From positions 128,833 to 192,832 of the forward strand of contig JBOFHK010000017.1 of assembly GCA_051649605.1 (NCBI GenBank): a DNA stretch of 64,000 nt. The letters are read 5' to 3'. Within the stretch, counting starts at the first letter, position 1. Each line of letters starts with the position of its first letter. Below are positions 39,494 to 48,738 of this stretch, piece after piece. Source of the stretch: Brevinema_A sp051649605. Lineage in GTDB: Bacteria > Spirochaetota > Brevinematia > Brevinematales > Brevinemataceae. Made by a program: the position numbers and the translations under genes. The notes below the pieces were generated by a model, which was given only the letters and a program-made list of their open reading frames with translations, searched no databases and had not been told where the DNA came from.

Positions 39494-40696
39494 TTATTTT
39501 TTGAGAATATTTTCGGTTTCTAAGGCGATCATTAATTCTTCGTTAGTTGGTATAACAAGGGTACGGATTTTTGCATCATCTGTAGAAATATCTTCTAGTT
39601 TGGAACGACAAGCTTTATTTTTTTCGGGATTAATAGCAATTCCTAAAAGACTGAGATCTTTGGTAACTAAAGCTCGAAGATTGGTGTCGAATTCCCCCAT
39701 TCCTGCAGTAAACACTAAGGCATCTACTTGACCGTTGAGTTCTACAAGATAGGATCCTATCGTTTTTCTGATGGAATGGGCGAGCATATCAATTGCTAAT
39801 TGGGCGTGTGTATTTCCATTAGTAGCTGCTTCTTCGACATCTCTCATATCACTGGAAACTCCAGAAATCCCCTTGAGTCCACTTTCTTTATTGAGAATAT
39901 TAGAAATCTCGTTGGTGGAGCAGTTTTGTTTATCCATAATAAAAGGAATAATTGCAGGATCGATACTTCCACAACGAGTACCCATTATTAATCCTTCTAA
40001 AGGGGTAAATCCCATAGAGGTATCAATACATTTTCCTCCTCTTATTGCAGCAACACTAGCACCATTTCCAATATGGCAAATAATTAAATTAGTATTTTCT
40101 ACACTTTTGTTGAGTAGTTGGGATGCTTTTGGGCTTACGTAAGCGTAGGATGTTCCGTGAAAACCATAGCGACGGATTTTGAATTGTTCATAATAATGGT
40201 AAGGGATTCCATACATATAGGCTACAGGTTCCATTGTCTGGTGAAAAGCCGTATCAAAAATAGCTGTTTGTGGGGTATTAGGTACAATTTTTTGACAAGC
40301 ACGAATCCCCATAATATTAGCAGGATTATGGAGAGGAGCTAGTTCACAGAGTTTTTCTACTTCTTTTAAGACGGCTTCATTAATTAGAACTGTTTTATTA
40401 TAGATTTCTCCCCCGTGGACGACACGATGTCCAATGGCATCGATTTCATCTAAACTGGATAAAACGATTTCATTACCTTTTATTAAAGAATCAAAGACGA
40501 CCTTTAGAGCTTCTTCATGATTGTTGAGAGGAGTTTCAAAGGAAACTTTTTTAAAACCTTCATTAGTATATCCAATAATTGATGCTCCTAATCCAATTTT
40601 TTCAATGACTCCTTTGGCAATTACATTTTGATCAACGGTATTGAGTAATTGATATTTAAGGGAAGAACTTCCCGCATTTAGTACTAATATTTTCAT
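39494..40696 (-). CDS. ackA: Acetate kinase
   Basis: Converts acetyl phosphate and ADP to acetate and ATP, an energy step in fermentation. The 400-residue protein begins MKILVLNAGSSSLKYQLL; ATG 40696 gives better spacing (7 bases) from AAGGAG than the ATG one codon upstream. Family motifs are DAIGHRVVHGG, FDTAFHQTM, YGFHGTSY and the ATP-site region GFTPLEGLIMGTRCG. Active-site Asp and His residues fit the family. No pta gene is nearby. Confidence 0.95.
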   Translation of the reverse strand: MKILVLNAGSSSLKYQLLNTVDQNVIAKGVIEKIGLGASIIGYTNEGFKKVSFETPLNNHEEALKVVFDSLIKGNEIVLSSLDEIDAIGHRVVHGGEIYNKTVLINEAVLKEVEKLCELAPLHNPANIMGIRACQKIVPNTPQTAIFDTAFHQTMEPVAYMYGIPYHYYEQFKIRRYGFHGTSYAYVSPKASQLLNKSVENTNLIICHIGNGASVAAIRGGKCIDTSMGFTPLEGLIMGTRCGSIDPAIIPFIMDKQNCSTNEISNILNKESGLKGISGVSSDMRDVEEAATNGNTHAQLAIDMLAHSIRKTIGSYLVELNGQVDALVFTAGMGEFDTNLRALVTKDLSLLGIAINPEKNKACRSKLEDISTDDAKIRTLVIPTNEELMIALETENILKK

Positions 40697-40776
40697 CATT
40701 AGTCTCCTTCAAATTAATAATAGTTCTTTCCTTGTTTATGTTTATTATATGAAACAAGCGATGATTTTATCAATCA

Positions 40777-42825
40777 TTAACCCACACTAGAGCCTGAAAA
40801 AATATCACCAGGGTCTATTAGAATCACTTGCGATTTGTCATCGCTAGACGCAGCAAGGAGCATTCCTTGAGAGAGTTCTCCTGCGAGTTTTGTTGGTTTG
40901 AGATTGTAAACAATAACGATATTCCGTCCGATTAATTCTTCTGGAGTATAAAATTCCTTGATTCCAGCCATGATTTGACGTTCTTCTGTCCCAATTTGGA
41001 CAATGAGCTTTAATAGTTTACGAGAATTTTGAGGAATTTCTGCAGAAAGAATAGTCGCCACTCGAAGATCAATTTTTAGGAAATCTTCAATAGTAATTTC
41101 TGGTTTTGCCTCTTTAATAGGAGCTACTTGTGTCATTTTTTGTCCTGATTGTTTTTGTAATTTATCGATTTGTGTGGTGATTTCGGTATCTTCTATTTTT
41201 CTAAAAAGAATTTCACTAGCATTAAGGGCTTGACCAATAGCCAAACTACTCCTCATGATGGTGGATAGTCGTTCTTGAGAAAGGGGATTTTTTTGTCCAA
41301 GCATATTCCATAACTTATCGGCACTATGGGGAATAATACTAAATGATGCAAATGCCAAAATTCTTAAGGTATTGAGACAGACGTTTAAGACTGTTTTTAA
41401 ACGTTTGGGGTCATTTTTTCGCAATTCCCAAGGCTTCATCTCATCAAAATAACGATTCCCTTCTCGGGCGATATCCATCATTAATTTACAAGCCTCGCGA
41501 ACTTTGTATTTTTCAAATGCGGAGAATAACTCGTTTAGCTTATCATCCAAATAAGAAAAATGTTCGTTATCTCTGGTAGAGTGTAGGGCTGGAGGGACTT
41601 CTCCTCCTTCTTTATGAACAAAGGTCATGGTACGATTGACAAGATTTCCATAAATATTAGCAAGCTCATCGTTGTTTCGCGATTGAAAGGAAGTCCAAGT
41701 GAAATCGGCATCTTTTGATTCAGGAGCATTCGCAGCAAGAGCGTACCGAATAGAATCAACAGGAAAATCCTTTACAACATCATGTACCCATACTGCCCAA
41801 TTTAATGAAGTAGAAATTTTTTCTCCTTCTAATGTGAGATATTCATTAGCAGGAATATTATAAGGGAGGATCCAATTACTATTTTGTCCCATAAGAATAG
41901 ATGGCCAAATGACAGCATGGAAAGGAATATTATCTTTTCCAATAAAATGAATCATTTTGGTATCAGGATTTTGCCAATATTCTTTCCATAAATCTGCTTG
42001 ACCAATTCGTTCTGCCCATTCGATAGTGGAAGAGATGTACCCTATAGGAGCATCGAACCAAACATAAAGCACTTTATTTTTTGCATCTTCGATATCGATA
42101 GGAACAGGAATTCCCCAATTGAGACTTCTGGTGATTGCTCTTTCATGAAGTCCATCGGTGCGAATCCAACCCAACATAAAATTGGTAACATTGTCTTTCC
42201 AGTCTTTTTTGGATTCGAGCCATTCGACGAGTCGTGCTTCAAAATCTTGTAGATTGAGATACCAATGCTTTTCTTGTTTGATAACAGGCTTAGATCCTGA
42301 TAACGTACTTTTTGCATTTTTTAATTCAAAAGGGGTCAATAATAAGCCACAACGGTCGCATTGATCACCACGTGCTTTTGTGTATTCACATTTTGGGCAA
42401 GTCCCTTCGACATATCGATCGGGTAGGAATCGTTCTGCTTGCTCATCATAAAATTGCTTTTCTTCTTTGACAGAAAGATGGTTGTTGTCTAGGAGAGTGA
42501 GAAAGAATTGTTGAGATAACTCTGCGTGATGAGGGCGTGCTGTACCTGAAAAATTATCAAAATCAATATAACATTGATCGAAAGCTTCTTTAATTTCATG
42601 ATGGTATCGTGTAGCAATATCTTTAGGGGCAACATTCTCAGCTTCTGCTGTAATTGTTATGGGAACACCATGTTCGTCTGTCCCACAGATGTAAACAACT
42701 TCATCTCCATGTAAACGACGAGAACGCACAAAAATATCTGCTGGTAGATATGCTCCAGCTAAATGCCCTAAATGAATTGGGCCATTTGCATAGGGGAGTG
42801 CTGAAGTTACTAAATAGCGTGCCAT
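40777..42825 (-). CDS. metG: Methionyl-tRNA synthetase
   Basis: Charges tRNA-Met. The 682-residue class I enzyme has the HIGH motif in PYANGPIHLGH (11-21), a zinc knuckle with CPKC and CDRC (about residues 143-160), and the KMSKS equivalent KISTS (336-340). At the C-terminus is the tRNA-binding OB domain DFLKIDLRVATILSAE (about 570-585), so the protein is the dimeric, long form. It is followed downstream on the same strand by ackA. Confidence 0.96.
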   Translation of the reverse strand: MARYLVTSALPYANGPIHLGHLAGAYLPADIFVRSRRLHGDEVVYICGTDEHGVPITITAEAENVAPKDIATRYHHEIKEAFDQCYIDFDNFSGTARPHHAELSQQFFLTLLDNNHLSVKEEKQFYDEQAERFLPDRYVEGTCPKCEYTKARGDQCDRCGLLLTPFELKNAKSTLSGSKPVIKQEKHWYLNLQDFEARLVEWLESKKDWKDNVTNFMLGWIRTDGLHERAITRSLNWGIPVPIDIEDAKNKVLYVWFDAPIGYISSTIEWAERIGQADLWKEYWQNPDTKMIHFIGKDNIPFHAVIWPSILMGQNSNWILPYNIPANEYLTLEGEKISTSLNWAVWVHDVVKDFPVDSIRYALAANAPESKDADFTWTSFQSRNNDELANIYGNLVNRTMTFVHKEGGEVPPALHSTRDNEHFSYLDDKLNELFSAFEKYKVREACKLMMDIAREGNRYFDEMKPWELRKNDPKRLKTVLNVCLNTLRILAFASFSIIPHSADKLWNMLGQKNPLSQERLSTIMRSSLAIGQALNASEILFRKIEDTEITTQIDKLQKQSGQKMTQVAPIKEAKPEITIEDFLKIDLRVATILSAEIPQNSRKLLKLIVQIGTEERQIMAGIKEFYTPEELIGRNIVIVYNLKPTKLAGELSQGMLLAASSDDKSQVILIDPGDIFSGSSVG

Positions 42826-42852
42826 TGTTTTAATCCTTAAATAAATTTGAGT

Positions 42853-43179
42853 TTATGAACGTTCTGTATGTTCGGAAATGTACTCATAGATCCATAGGAA
42901 CATCCAAGCTCCTAGGATAACAGCGATAAAATTAATATTAAATGGATTTACTAAAAGATATTTAATATAAGGGATATCGAGTAGAAATTGAAAAATTGGA
43001 AGTTTGAAAATAAGATCAAAAATAAAACTACCGAGAATCCCTCCAATAATCCCAACAATCATGCCCGCCTTGAATCCACCAAAAAAATCTTTGTTGTCTA
43101 ATTTAATATAAATATAACTTTCTATAATTCCAACAACAATAAGAATCAATGTGGATAACAAAATATTTTTAAAATCCAT
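42853..43179 (-). CDS. Small multi-span membrane protein
   Basis: A 108-residue protein I do not recognise by name. It has three hydrophobic segments: near residues 5-22, 34-58 with the Gly-rich FKAGMIVGIIGGILGSFIF, and about 82-100 with the AVILGAWMFLWIYEYI stretch. This resembles the small glycine-zipper membrane proteins of the GlsB/YeaQ kind, but the match is weak. It sits between the DUF2723 gene and metG, 8 bp from the former, and is likely in the same operon. Confidence 0.75.
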   Translation of the reverse strand: MDFKNILLSTLILIVVGIIESYIYIKLDNKDFFGGFKAGMIVGIIGGILGSFIFDLIFKLPIFQFLLDIPYIKYLLVNPFNINFIAVILGAWMFLWIYEYISEHTERS

Positions 43180-43187
43180 AAGTTCCT

Positions 43188-44855
43188 CTAAGAATTTTGA
43201 GATTTAATTTTTTGTAGAAGTTCCAGTAATAATTGATAAGCAAAGGCAATAAAAAAAGAAAATACTAAGAATTGCTGAATAAAAAATACTTCTTGAGTTT
43301 CCATAGAACGAGGATCAACTTCAAAATTAATAAACTCCACAATTGTCCATAAATAGATAAAACTTGCAAGAATAAAATAACCAGCTTGTACAGGATCTCT
43401 TCTAAGAAAATAAATAGCACCAACAAACCCAAGAATGACATTAATAATACCAAATTGATTAATATGGTACTGCCATAATGCCCAAATTTGACCAAGAATA
43501 TTACTATAGTCATCAGATCCTACTGGGTATTGTTTCCTAAGCATATGGTTGAATAAAATATCTAAACTTTGAGTATCTCCCCAAGAAAGCGGTTTAGGTT
43601 CGACAAGAGGAGCAATGGCTTTGGCACGAATCCACATATAGAGGTAAATAGAAACAGCAAAGATTAAAAGCCACATGGCGATTGTAAGAATAAAGAAAAA
43701 ATAATCGACCCAGTTATTTTTGTATCGTTTATGTAAATCTTGCCGTTGAGAAAATTGATAGATGGTGGTCATCACTAAAGGAACACAGACTAAAATCCCA
43801 TTTATTCCCCCTAAAAAAATAAAGGAGAAAACAATTATTCCTACAACACAAAGAAAAAATAAAGCGTGCGTTATGTCGAATGTATTTCTACTCATAGTAG
43901 AAAATCGTTGTAGTTTATATAAATAGTTTTGACAAATATAAAAACTAAGCCATATAGGAATACAAAAAATCGCTGTTAAAATATAAGGAACATGCTGAGG
44001 AAATATCAAACGATATTCCCCTTGAAGGATTTGCGGAAAAAGCATATGAGGTTTAATGGCTGAGATCACTAAGATAAATACAGCCATTATACAGACAATT
44101 CCTAGAACAATCATTGGAAATTTACGTTCTTGAAATTGTTGGATAAAATCTTTCCCTTTAAATGATACCAAAATAATCATAATAGGGATAAGTAAGATTC
44201 CCCAAGCAATAATATACCAAATAGGAATTTGATGATTGGTGATTGATAGCCCCATAAAAAAAGCTAGAAGTAAAGTGGTACGAGGAGCTAACCATAAATT
44301 ATCTTCTTCATTTCGGTAAGACATAATTTCTTCATACCAAATAATCATAAGAAAAAATAGCACAGATGATAATGCTGCATTAAGAGCATAAACTTCTGCC
44401 ATAACGGCCTGAGACCAATGTGCTTTAGAAAAAGCAAAAAGTAGGGAAGCAGCAAGAGCAGGAAAATGGACACGAATATCAAAACTTTGAACATTTTTAT
44501 TGAATCCTAATAGTTTTACCATAGATAAATAAGTAAATAATACAGTGATGGCAGCGGACACCCCAGAAAAAATATTCATTTTATAGCCAATATCAGAAAA
44601 TCGCAAAAAGGTAAATAGCTTTCCTATAATACCATAAAGAGGGAAGCCAGGTGGATGACTTGCTCCCATATTATAAACCGTGGTAATAAGCTCTCCAGAG
44701 TCTCCTGCTGTAACAGAAGGGTTGAGAGTTTTGAAATAAACCCCTAAAGATAATAAAAAAACAAATCCTGCTAAGAAAAAATCAATTTTTTTCAAAAGAT
44801 ATGGATGGTATGAATTAGGATATAGTTTATCAAATATGAGATGATTTTGAGACAC
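43188..44855 (-). CDS. DUF2723 membrane protein, GT-C-like
   Basis: A 555-residue integral membrane protein with about eleven hydrophobic segments. The N-terminal part carries the DUF2723 pattern TLNPSVTAGDSGELITT (about residues 46-62) and the SHPPGFPLYGIIGKLF block (71-86), where the acidic D/E residues sit in the first outside loop, as in protein O-mannosyltransferase-type GT-C enzymes. It probably transfers a sugar from a lipid carrier at the outer face of the inner membrane; the acceptor is unknown. Its promoter lies at 44930. Confidence 0.82.
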   Translation of the reverse strand: MSQNHLIFDKLYPNSYHPYLLKKIDFFLAGFVFLLSLGVYFKTLNPSVTAGDSGELITTVYNMGASHPPGFPLYGIIGKLFTFLRFSDIGYKMNIFSGVSAAITVLFTYLSMVKLLGFNKNVQSFDIRVHFPALAASLLFAFSKAHWSQAVMAEVYALNAALSSVLFFLMIIWYEEIMSYRNEEDNLWLAPRTTLLLAFFMGLSITNHQIPIWYIIAWGILLIPIMIILVSFKGKDFIQQFQERKFPMIVLGIVCIMAVFILVISAIKPHMLFPQILQGEYRLIFPQHVPYILTAIFCIPIWLSFYICQNYLYKLQRFSTMSRNTFDITHALFFLCVVGIIVFSFIFLGGINGILVCVPLVMTTIYQFSQRQDLHKRYKNNWVDYFFFILTIAMWLLIFAVSIYLYMWIRAKAIAPLVEPKPLSWGDTQSLDILFNHMLRKQYPVGSDDYSNILGQIWALWQYHINQFGIINVILGFVGAIYFLRRDPVQAGYFILASFIYLWTIVEFINFEVDPRSMETQEVFFIQQFLVFSFFIAFAYQLLLELLQKIKSQNS

Positions 44856-44929
44856 AAGAAACCTCTTTACTATATTTTATTTAGAAATAAAATCTTACTA
44901 ATTTCATTTTATTTGTACAAGATTTTTAT

Positions 44930-44958
44930 ATTATAAAATTATTATTAAGAAAAATCAA
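44930..44958 (-). promoter_or_regulatory. Promoter of the DUF2723 gene
   Basis: Minus strand: TTGATT (44958-44953), 17-base spacer, TATAAT (44935-44930), about 75 bases before the start of the DUF2723 gene at 44855. Apart from this and the flaA terminator, the 267-bp gap holds nothing I can recognise. Confidence 0.6.
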
Positions 44959-45042
44959 GTATCAATATTCTTAATAATATTTATCTTAGTTATTACGAGT
45001 AACAATAGATTAAATAAATTATAGCCTTATTTTAAGATAGGG

Positions 45043-45094
45043 ATCTATAAAGAAAAAACTACCGAAGTATTTCAGTAGTTTTTTCTTTATAGAT
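45043..45094. terminator. Terminator after flaA
   Basis: A 20-bp perfect stem (45043-45062 with 45075-45094; for example AAAGAAAAAACTAC paired with GTAGTTTTTTCTTT), loop of 12 bases, symmetrical A- and T-runs. It ends the flaA transcript on the minus strand. Confidence 0.88.
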
Positions 45095-45122
45095 ATAAAA
45101 TATTCAAATAATTGTTTAGAAT

Positions 45123-46112
45123 TTACTGTCCAGCAGCTTCGTTTGCTACCGCTTGGTTGGCATTTTGAATCTGTTGAATTTTTCTACGTGCTAAAATTTC
45201 TTCTGCTAAAATTTTAGACATAACAATTTTTTTCTTCATAGAATCTTTAGCAAGCATTTGCCAAATAGCTTCATCGTTGATGTCCTGATCTTCACGAACA
45301 ATAGCAATATCAAAATCCATCGTAACATCTCTAACGTATCCAATAAAATTAGGATCAACATTTCCTGCAGGTTTATAAAATGCAAGAGAGTCAAATTTAA
45401 TATATGGGAAAGAATAAGGATATAAAGGATTTTTTATAGGAGTCCAGCTATTAGGATTGGTAGAATATTGGGTATTATTCCAAGCGACTCTTCTCCAACC
45501 TTCATGGTAGATGGATCCCATACCAAATTCAATTTCTTTACCCATTTCGTTTACAACTTTGACTCCATAGTTATAGTTGTAGTTGAGTCCATAAACCCAA
45601 GATCGAACGTTTTTAATTTGTCCTACATTAGCGAGTATACCAACGGCTAAACCGTTATCTTGGTCGTTTTCATCCTGAGAGATAAATGTTCCATTAACAT
45701 AAGTATGAGCAAAATAAAAAGGTTTTTTAATTGCAGCCCAGAATGGATTTTGCCAAGGTTGAAACTGTAAACGAACCCCTAAAACATTACCATACTGTTG
45801 GCTAGGTGAGTTTTTGGTAACTGATTCACTAAGATTTTCTTTTGTAGTTGCAGACGGATTTAAAACAACTTTCCAGTTTTCTAAATTCCAATCTTCTGTC
45901 TCAAAATTAAACTCAGGCCAACCAAAATTACGGATGTCAAGATCTGGATTATCTGCAATCGCTTGTTCATATAACTCTTGATCTGTATTCATAACCTGAG
46001 CAATATTGTCATTGTAGGTTGTGAAATCGATCAAGGAACGTTCAACTGCAGTAACAGGTGCCAGCACACCCAAAAATAACATTAAAGATATAATAGATCT
46101 TCCTTGTTTCAT
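45123..46112 (-). CDS. flaA: Flagellar filament outer layer protein FlaA
   Basis: FlaA coats the periplasmic flagellar filament of spirochaetes and is exported through the Sec route. The 329-residue protein has a signal peptide (about residues 1-22, ending in PVTA) and the FlaA-type start VERSLIDFTTYNDNIAQ, WPEFNFETEDWNLENW, and a C-terminal Lys-rich helix with MKKKIVMSKILAEEI. GGAGAGG precedes the start. It has a very strong terminator. It is the clearest lineage marker of the window. Confidence 0.9.
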   Translation of the reverse strand: MKQGRSIISLMLFLGVLAPVTAVERSLIDFTTYNDNIAQVMNTDQELYEQAIADNPDLDIRNFGWPEFNFETEDWNLENWKVVLNPSATTKENLSESVTKNSPSQQYGNVLGVRLQFQPWQNPFWAAIKKPFYFAHTYVNGTFISQDENDQDNGLAVGILANVGQIKNVRSWVYGLNYNYNYGVKVVNEMGKEIEFGMGSIYHEGWRRVAWNNTQYSTNPNSWTPIKNPLYPYSFPYIKFDSLAFYKPAGNVDPNFIGYVRDVTMDFDIAIVREDQDINDEAIWQMLAKDSMKKKIVMSKILAEEILARRKIQQIQNANQAVANEAAGQ

Positions 46113-46160
46113 AGGTCCTCTCCTTAGGAAATTAAACTTTTTACTTTTTTCTCTCTATTT

Positions 46161-46192
46161 AAAATAGCATTATAATCTAATTGTGCTATTTT
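46161..46192. other. Hairpin upstream of flaA
   Basis: AAAATAGCA (46161-46169) and TGCTATTTT (46184-46192) form a 9-bp stem 12-14 bases apart, with a T-run on the plus side and A-run on the other. It lies between the GerMN-like gene and flaA; it may end that operon. A TTGACA (46208-46203) overlapping the stop of the former gene could be the -35 box of flaA, with CACAAT 17 bases on. Confidence 0.4.
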
Positions 46193-46204
46193 TTTTTATG
46201 ATTG

Positions 46205-46822
46205 TCAAGTAAAAATTAATTTTTCACTAATATTTTGTCGGAAACGACCGATAGAAAAGTTTAGTTTTTTAGGATTTTTTTTATTTTTTTCTAAAAACAC
46301 TTCATTTATTGATATTCCATTCCCCAAATCATGGTTTTTCCAGTTCCAAATAAGAGGAGAACCCTCTACAAGAAACAAAACAGTTTCAATGGAAAAATTT
46401 TTCTTTAATGAAAAGAGTAAAAGAGTAATCTCTTGTTCTGCGGTATCTTGTTCTAATACTTTATAAAAATAAGAGTTCCAATTTAAAATAAGTACCTTCT
46501 CTTGTCGATCATGGCTTACTGTTAATAATCGGGTCTCATGGGTGAAAGGGATTTTTGCTTTGTAATCGGAAGACCCTGAAAGATAGTGTCTTAAAAATGC
46601 CTGAATAGAACTCTCAGAACCTAGAGCTTTTGACACAATTCTATTATGGATAAGGCGGTGGCTATCTTTATTAAGATAATATACATTTTTTGTAGAGAAA
46701 ATATACTTTGTTATTGATAAACTAAGAACGATTATACTTCCTATAATAACGAGACGAATATTTTTTTTATGTTGATTGGTAAAACTACTCATTCTATTCA
46801 AACAATTTCTAATAACAGTCAT
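46205..46822 (-). CDS. GerMN-like membrane-anchored protein
   Basis: A 205-residue protein with one N-terminal membrane segment (about residues 22-42). The rest matches the GerMN pattern: YYLNKDSHRLIHNRIV, a central stretch with LLTVSHDRQEKVLILNWN (about 105-122), and VLFLVEGSPLIWNW near 155-168. GerMN domains are associated with envelope and spore proteins and may bind peptidoglycan or partners. It overlaps the amidase by four bases (ATGA), so the two are translated together and probably act together in cell-wall remodelling. Confidence 0.75.
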   Translation of the reverse strand: MTVIRNCLNRMSSFTNQHKKNIRLVIIGSIIVLSLSITKYIFSTKNVYYLNKDSHRLIHNRIVSKALGSESSIQAFLRHYLSGSSDYKAKIPFTHETRLLTVSHDRQEKVLILNWNSYFYKVLEQDTAEQEITLLLFSLKKNFSIETVLFLVEGSPLIWNWKNHDLGNGISINEVFLEKNKKNPKKLNFSIGRFRQNISEKLIFT

Positions 46823-47823
46823 TTAACAAATCCTTCACTTTGGTTATAGTCATCAATATATCGTGAAATCCCTTGGTAGATTCCTATGGCAAGCAGATTT
46901 TGGTATTCTTCGTCTTTGAGTTTTGCAGCCTCTTGTTTGTTGGACATATAGCCCACTTCTACCAAAATAGAAGGTACGGTATTATATTTTAAAACAAAAA
47001 AATTAGCTCTTTTTAATCCTCGCCCTAATCCTTTGGTATTTTGTAGGGCGTCATCATACACATATTTGGCAAGCCATTCTGATTGTTTTCTTGTACCGTC
47101 TCGGATGAGATCGGCTAAGATGGAATAGACAGAATCTGTTTGTTGGATATCTTCGGGGCTAAAACCTGCATTTTCGATTCTTTCTGTTGCCAGGGCTTCA
47201 GAATCACTTGCTTTATCGGATAAGGTGTAAATTTCGAATCCTAATATTTTAGAATTATAAGCGATATTACCGTGAATACTGACAAATAAAATATTTTTTC
47301 GTACTGACCAACGAGCCGTTTTTGAAACTCTTTCTTCTAAAGGAATAAAAGCATCATTTTTTCTGGTTACATAAATTTTAATGTCTCGATTTTGTTTACG
47401 AAATAGAGCATGAATTTTTTTAACTAAAGTTAGTACCAAACGTTTTTCTTCGATTCCATTACTAATACCTCCAGGGTCTTTTCCCCCATGACCAGCATCT
47501 AGGACGATAGCGTCGATAGGAGCAAATTTATAATTTTGTTCTGGAATCATGAATAGATCATCTTCTGGTTCTTTGAGTTTGTTGGACATATTTTGTGTGG
47601 CATTTTCTTTTCGTTTTTGTTCGTTTCTTTGCTCTCGTTCTTGAATAAATTGAATAACTTCCTGAGATACTTCAGTATCTTGGTTGGTGCTAATATTTGT
47701 TACAATACCTTGTTGTCCTGTATCGTTAGAAAGAGTATATTTTTTTGGATCTATAAACCGTTCTTTCGTTTGAGAATAAAGAGTAAGAGGAATGAGTATC
47801 ATAAAGAATATGAGCTTTTTCAT
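46819..47823 (-). CDS. N-acetylmuramoyl-L-alanine amidase (Amidase_3)
   Basis: Cleaves the bond between MurNAc and the first peptide residue to split septal or side-wall peptidoglycan. The 334-residue protein has a signal peptide (about 1-18) and an Amidase_3 domain from about residue 105: VLDAGHGGKDPGG (zinc His), IEEKRL (Glu), SIHGN (second His) and VEVGYMSN (catalytic Glu). A charged Gln/Glu-rich stretch separates the signal from the domain. Downstream is the GerMN-like gene with four-base overlap. Confidence 0.92.
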   Translation of the reverse strand: MKKLIFFMILIPLTLYSQTKERFIDPKKYTLSNDTGQQGIVTNISTNQDTEVSQEVIQFIQEREQRNEQKRKENATQNMSNKLKEPEDDLFMIPEQNYKFAPIDAIVLDAGHGGKDPGGISNGIEEKRLVLTLVKKIHALFRKQNRDIKIYVTRKNDAFIPLEERVSKTARWSVRKNILFVSIHGNIAYNSKILGFEIYTLSDKASDSEALATERIENAGFSPEDIQQTDSVYSILADLIRDGTRKQSEWLAKYVYDDALQNTKGLGRGLKRANFFVLKYNTVPSILVEVGYMSNKQEAAKLKDEEYQNLLAIGIYQGISRYIDDYNQSEGFVK

Positions 47824-47849
47824 AAATATTAATCCTATTTTATTGCGTT

Positions 47850-48737
47850 TTATAAATTTGGTTTATTTAGTTGAGTTGCTAAATTAGTAATATATTTTTT
47901 ATCGATATTTTTGTTTATTGTTGGATCTTTCCAATCAGGAATCAATGCGAGTCCATAAGCTACTAACCGATCAATGATTTTGTATTTTTTTTTCAGGTGT
48001 TTTGTAATACTATGGGCACGCCCCCCTGTGATAATCAAATCTACAGGTTCAGTAATTTCTGATTCGCTAATTAAGCGTTCGGTAAATCCTTCGATTAATA
48101 TTGCTTGGGCAATAAAAGAGCCAACATATAAAGATTCTAGGGTGTTATGCGTAATAACTTGCTTAACTTCCTGTAATTCGGTGATTGGTGGTAAAGATGT
48201 TGCTCGAGTAATTAAACCCTGGTAGGCAGTATCTAGCCCAGGGATAATTGCACCACTTAAAAAAACACCATTATTGGTTACCAAATCAATAGTTGTTGCC
48301 GTTCCTAAACTGACGATTATTGTAGAAGTCTTAAAAATTTGGTGTGCAGCATAAGCAGATAAAAGACGGTCTGTTCCAATCAATCCTTGAATAAAATCTC
48401 GTTTTATTGGGATCTGACTTTCACTAACAATCGGCGTTTTTAAAGGGAGAATCATTAAATCAATATTAAATTTTTTATGAATATCAAAATGCTCTGGAAG
48501 ATCATATTTTAGATAGACTTTTAAAGCCAAAAAAGCTTTCCAGCTAACACAAGAAATCCGAACTTCTGCAATAAAAAATAAAGAATCCATTTGATACAAA
48601 GTCTCAAAAAAATATTGCCACCGTTCTGGATCAAATAAATCTGGTGTATTCCAGATTTTTTCTTGGAGAACGATCAATTTTTCATCGAGTAGAAAAGCTT
48701 TTGTTTTGGTATTTCCTATATCTATGGCACAAATCAT
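47850..48737 (-). CDS. coaX: Type III pantothenate kinase
   Basis: Phosphorylates pantothenate, the first step of coenzyme A synthesis. The 295-residue CoaX has the N-terminal MICAIDIGNTKTKAFLL, the GTDRLLSAYAAHQIF segment and the metal-binding strand VSLGTATTIDLVT. The ATG at 48737 begins one base after the gatB stop; no strong ribosome binding site is visible, but it fits the family start, and translational coupling to gatB is likely. A TTG in frame six codons earlier lies within gatB. Confidence 0.9.
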   Translation of the reverse strand: MICAIDIGNTKTKAFLLDEKLIVLQEKIWNTPDLFDPERWQYFFETLYQMDSLFFIAEVRISCVSWKAFLALKVYLKYDLPEHFDIHKKFNIDLMILPLKTPIVSESQIPIKRDFIQGLIGTDRLLSAYAAHQIFKTSTIIVSLGTATTIDLVTNNGVFLSGAIIPGLDTAYQGLITRATSLPPITELQEVKQVITHNTLESLYVGSFIAQAILIEGFTERLISESEITEPVDLIITGGRAHSITKHLKKKYKIIDRLVAYGLALIPDWKDPTINKNIDKKYITNLATQLNKPNL

Positions 48738-48738
48738 T

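Noticed and set aside
46169..46208. flaA promoter with TATAAT at 46169-46174
   Set aside because: No -35 box is found at the right distance; the TTGACA at 46203-46208 is 28 bases away. I leave the promoter of flaA open.
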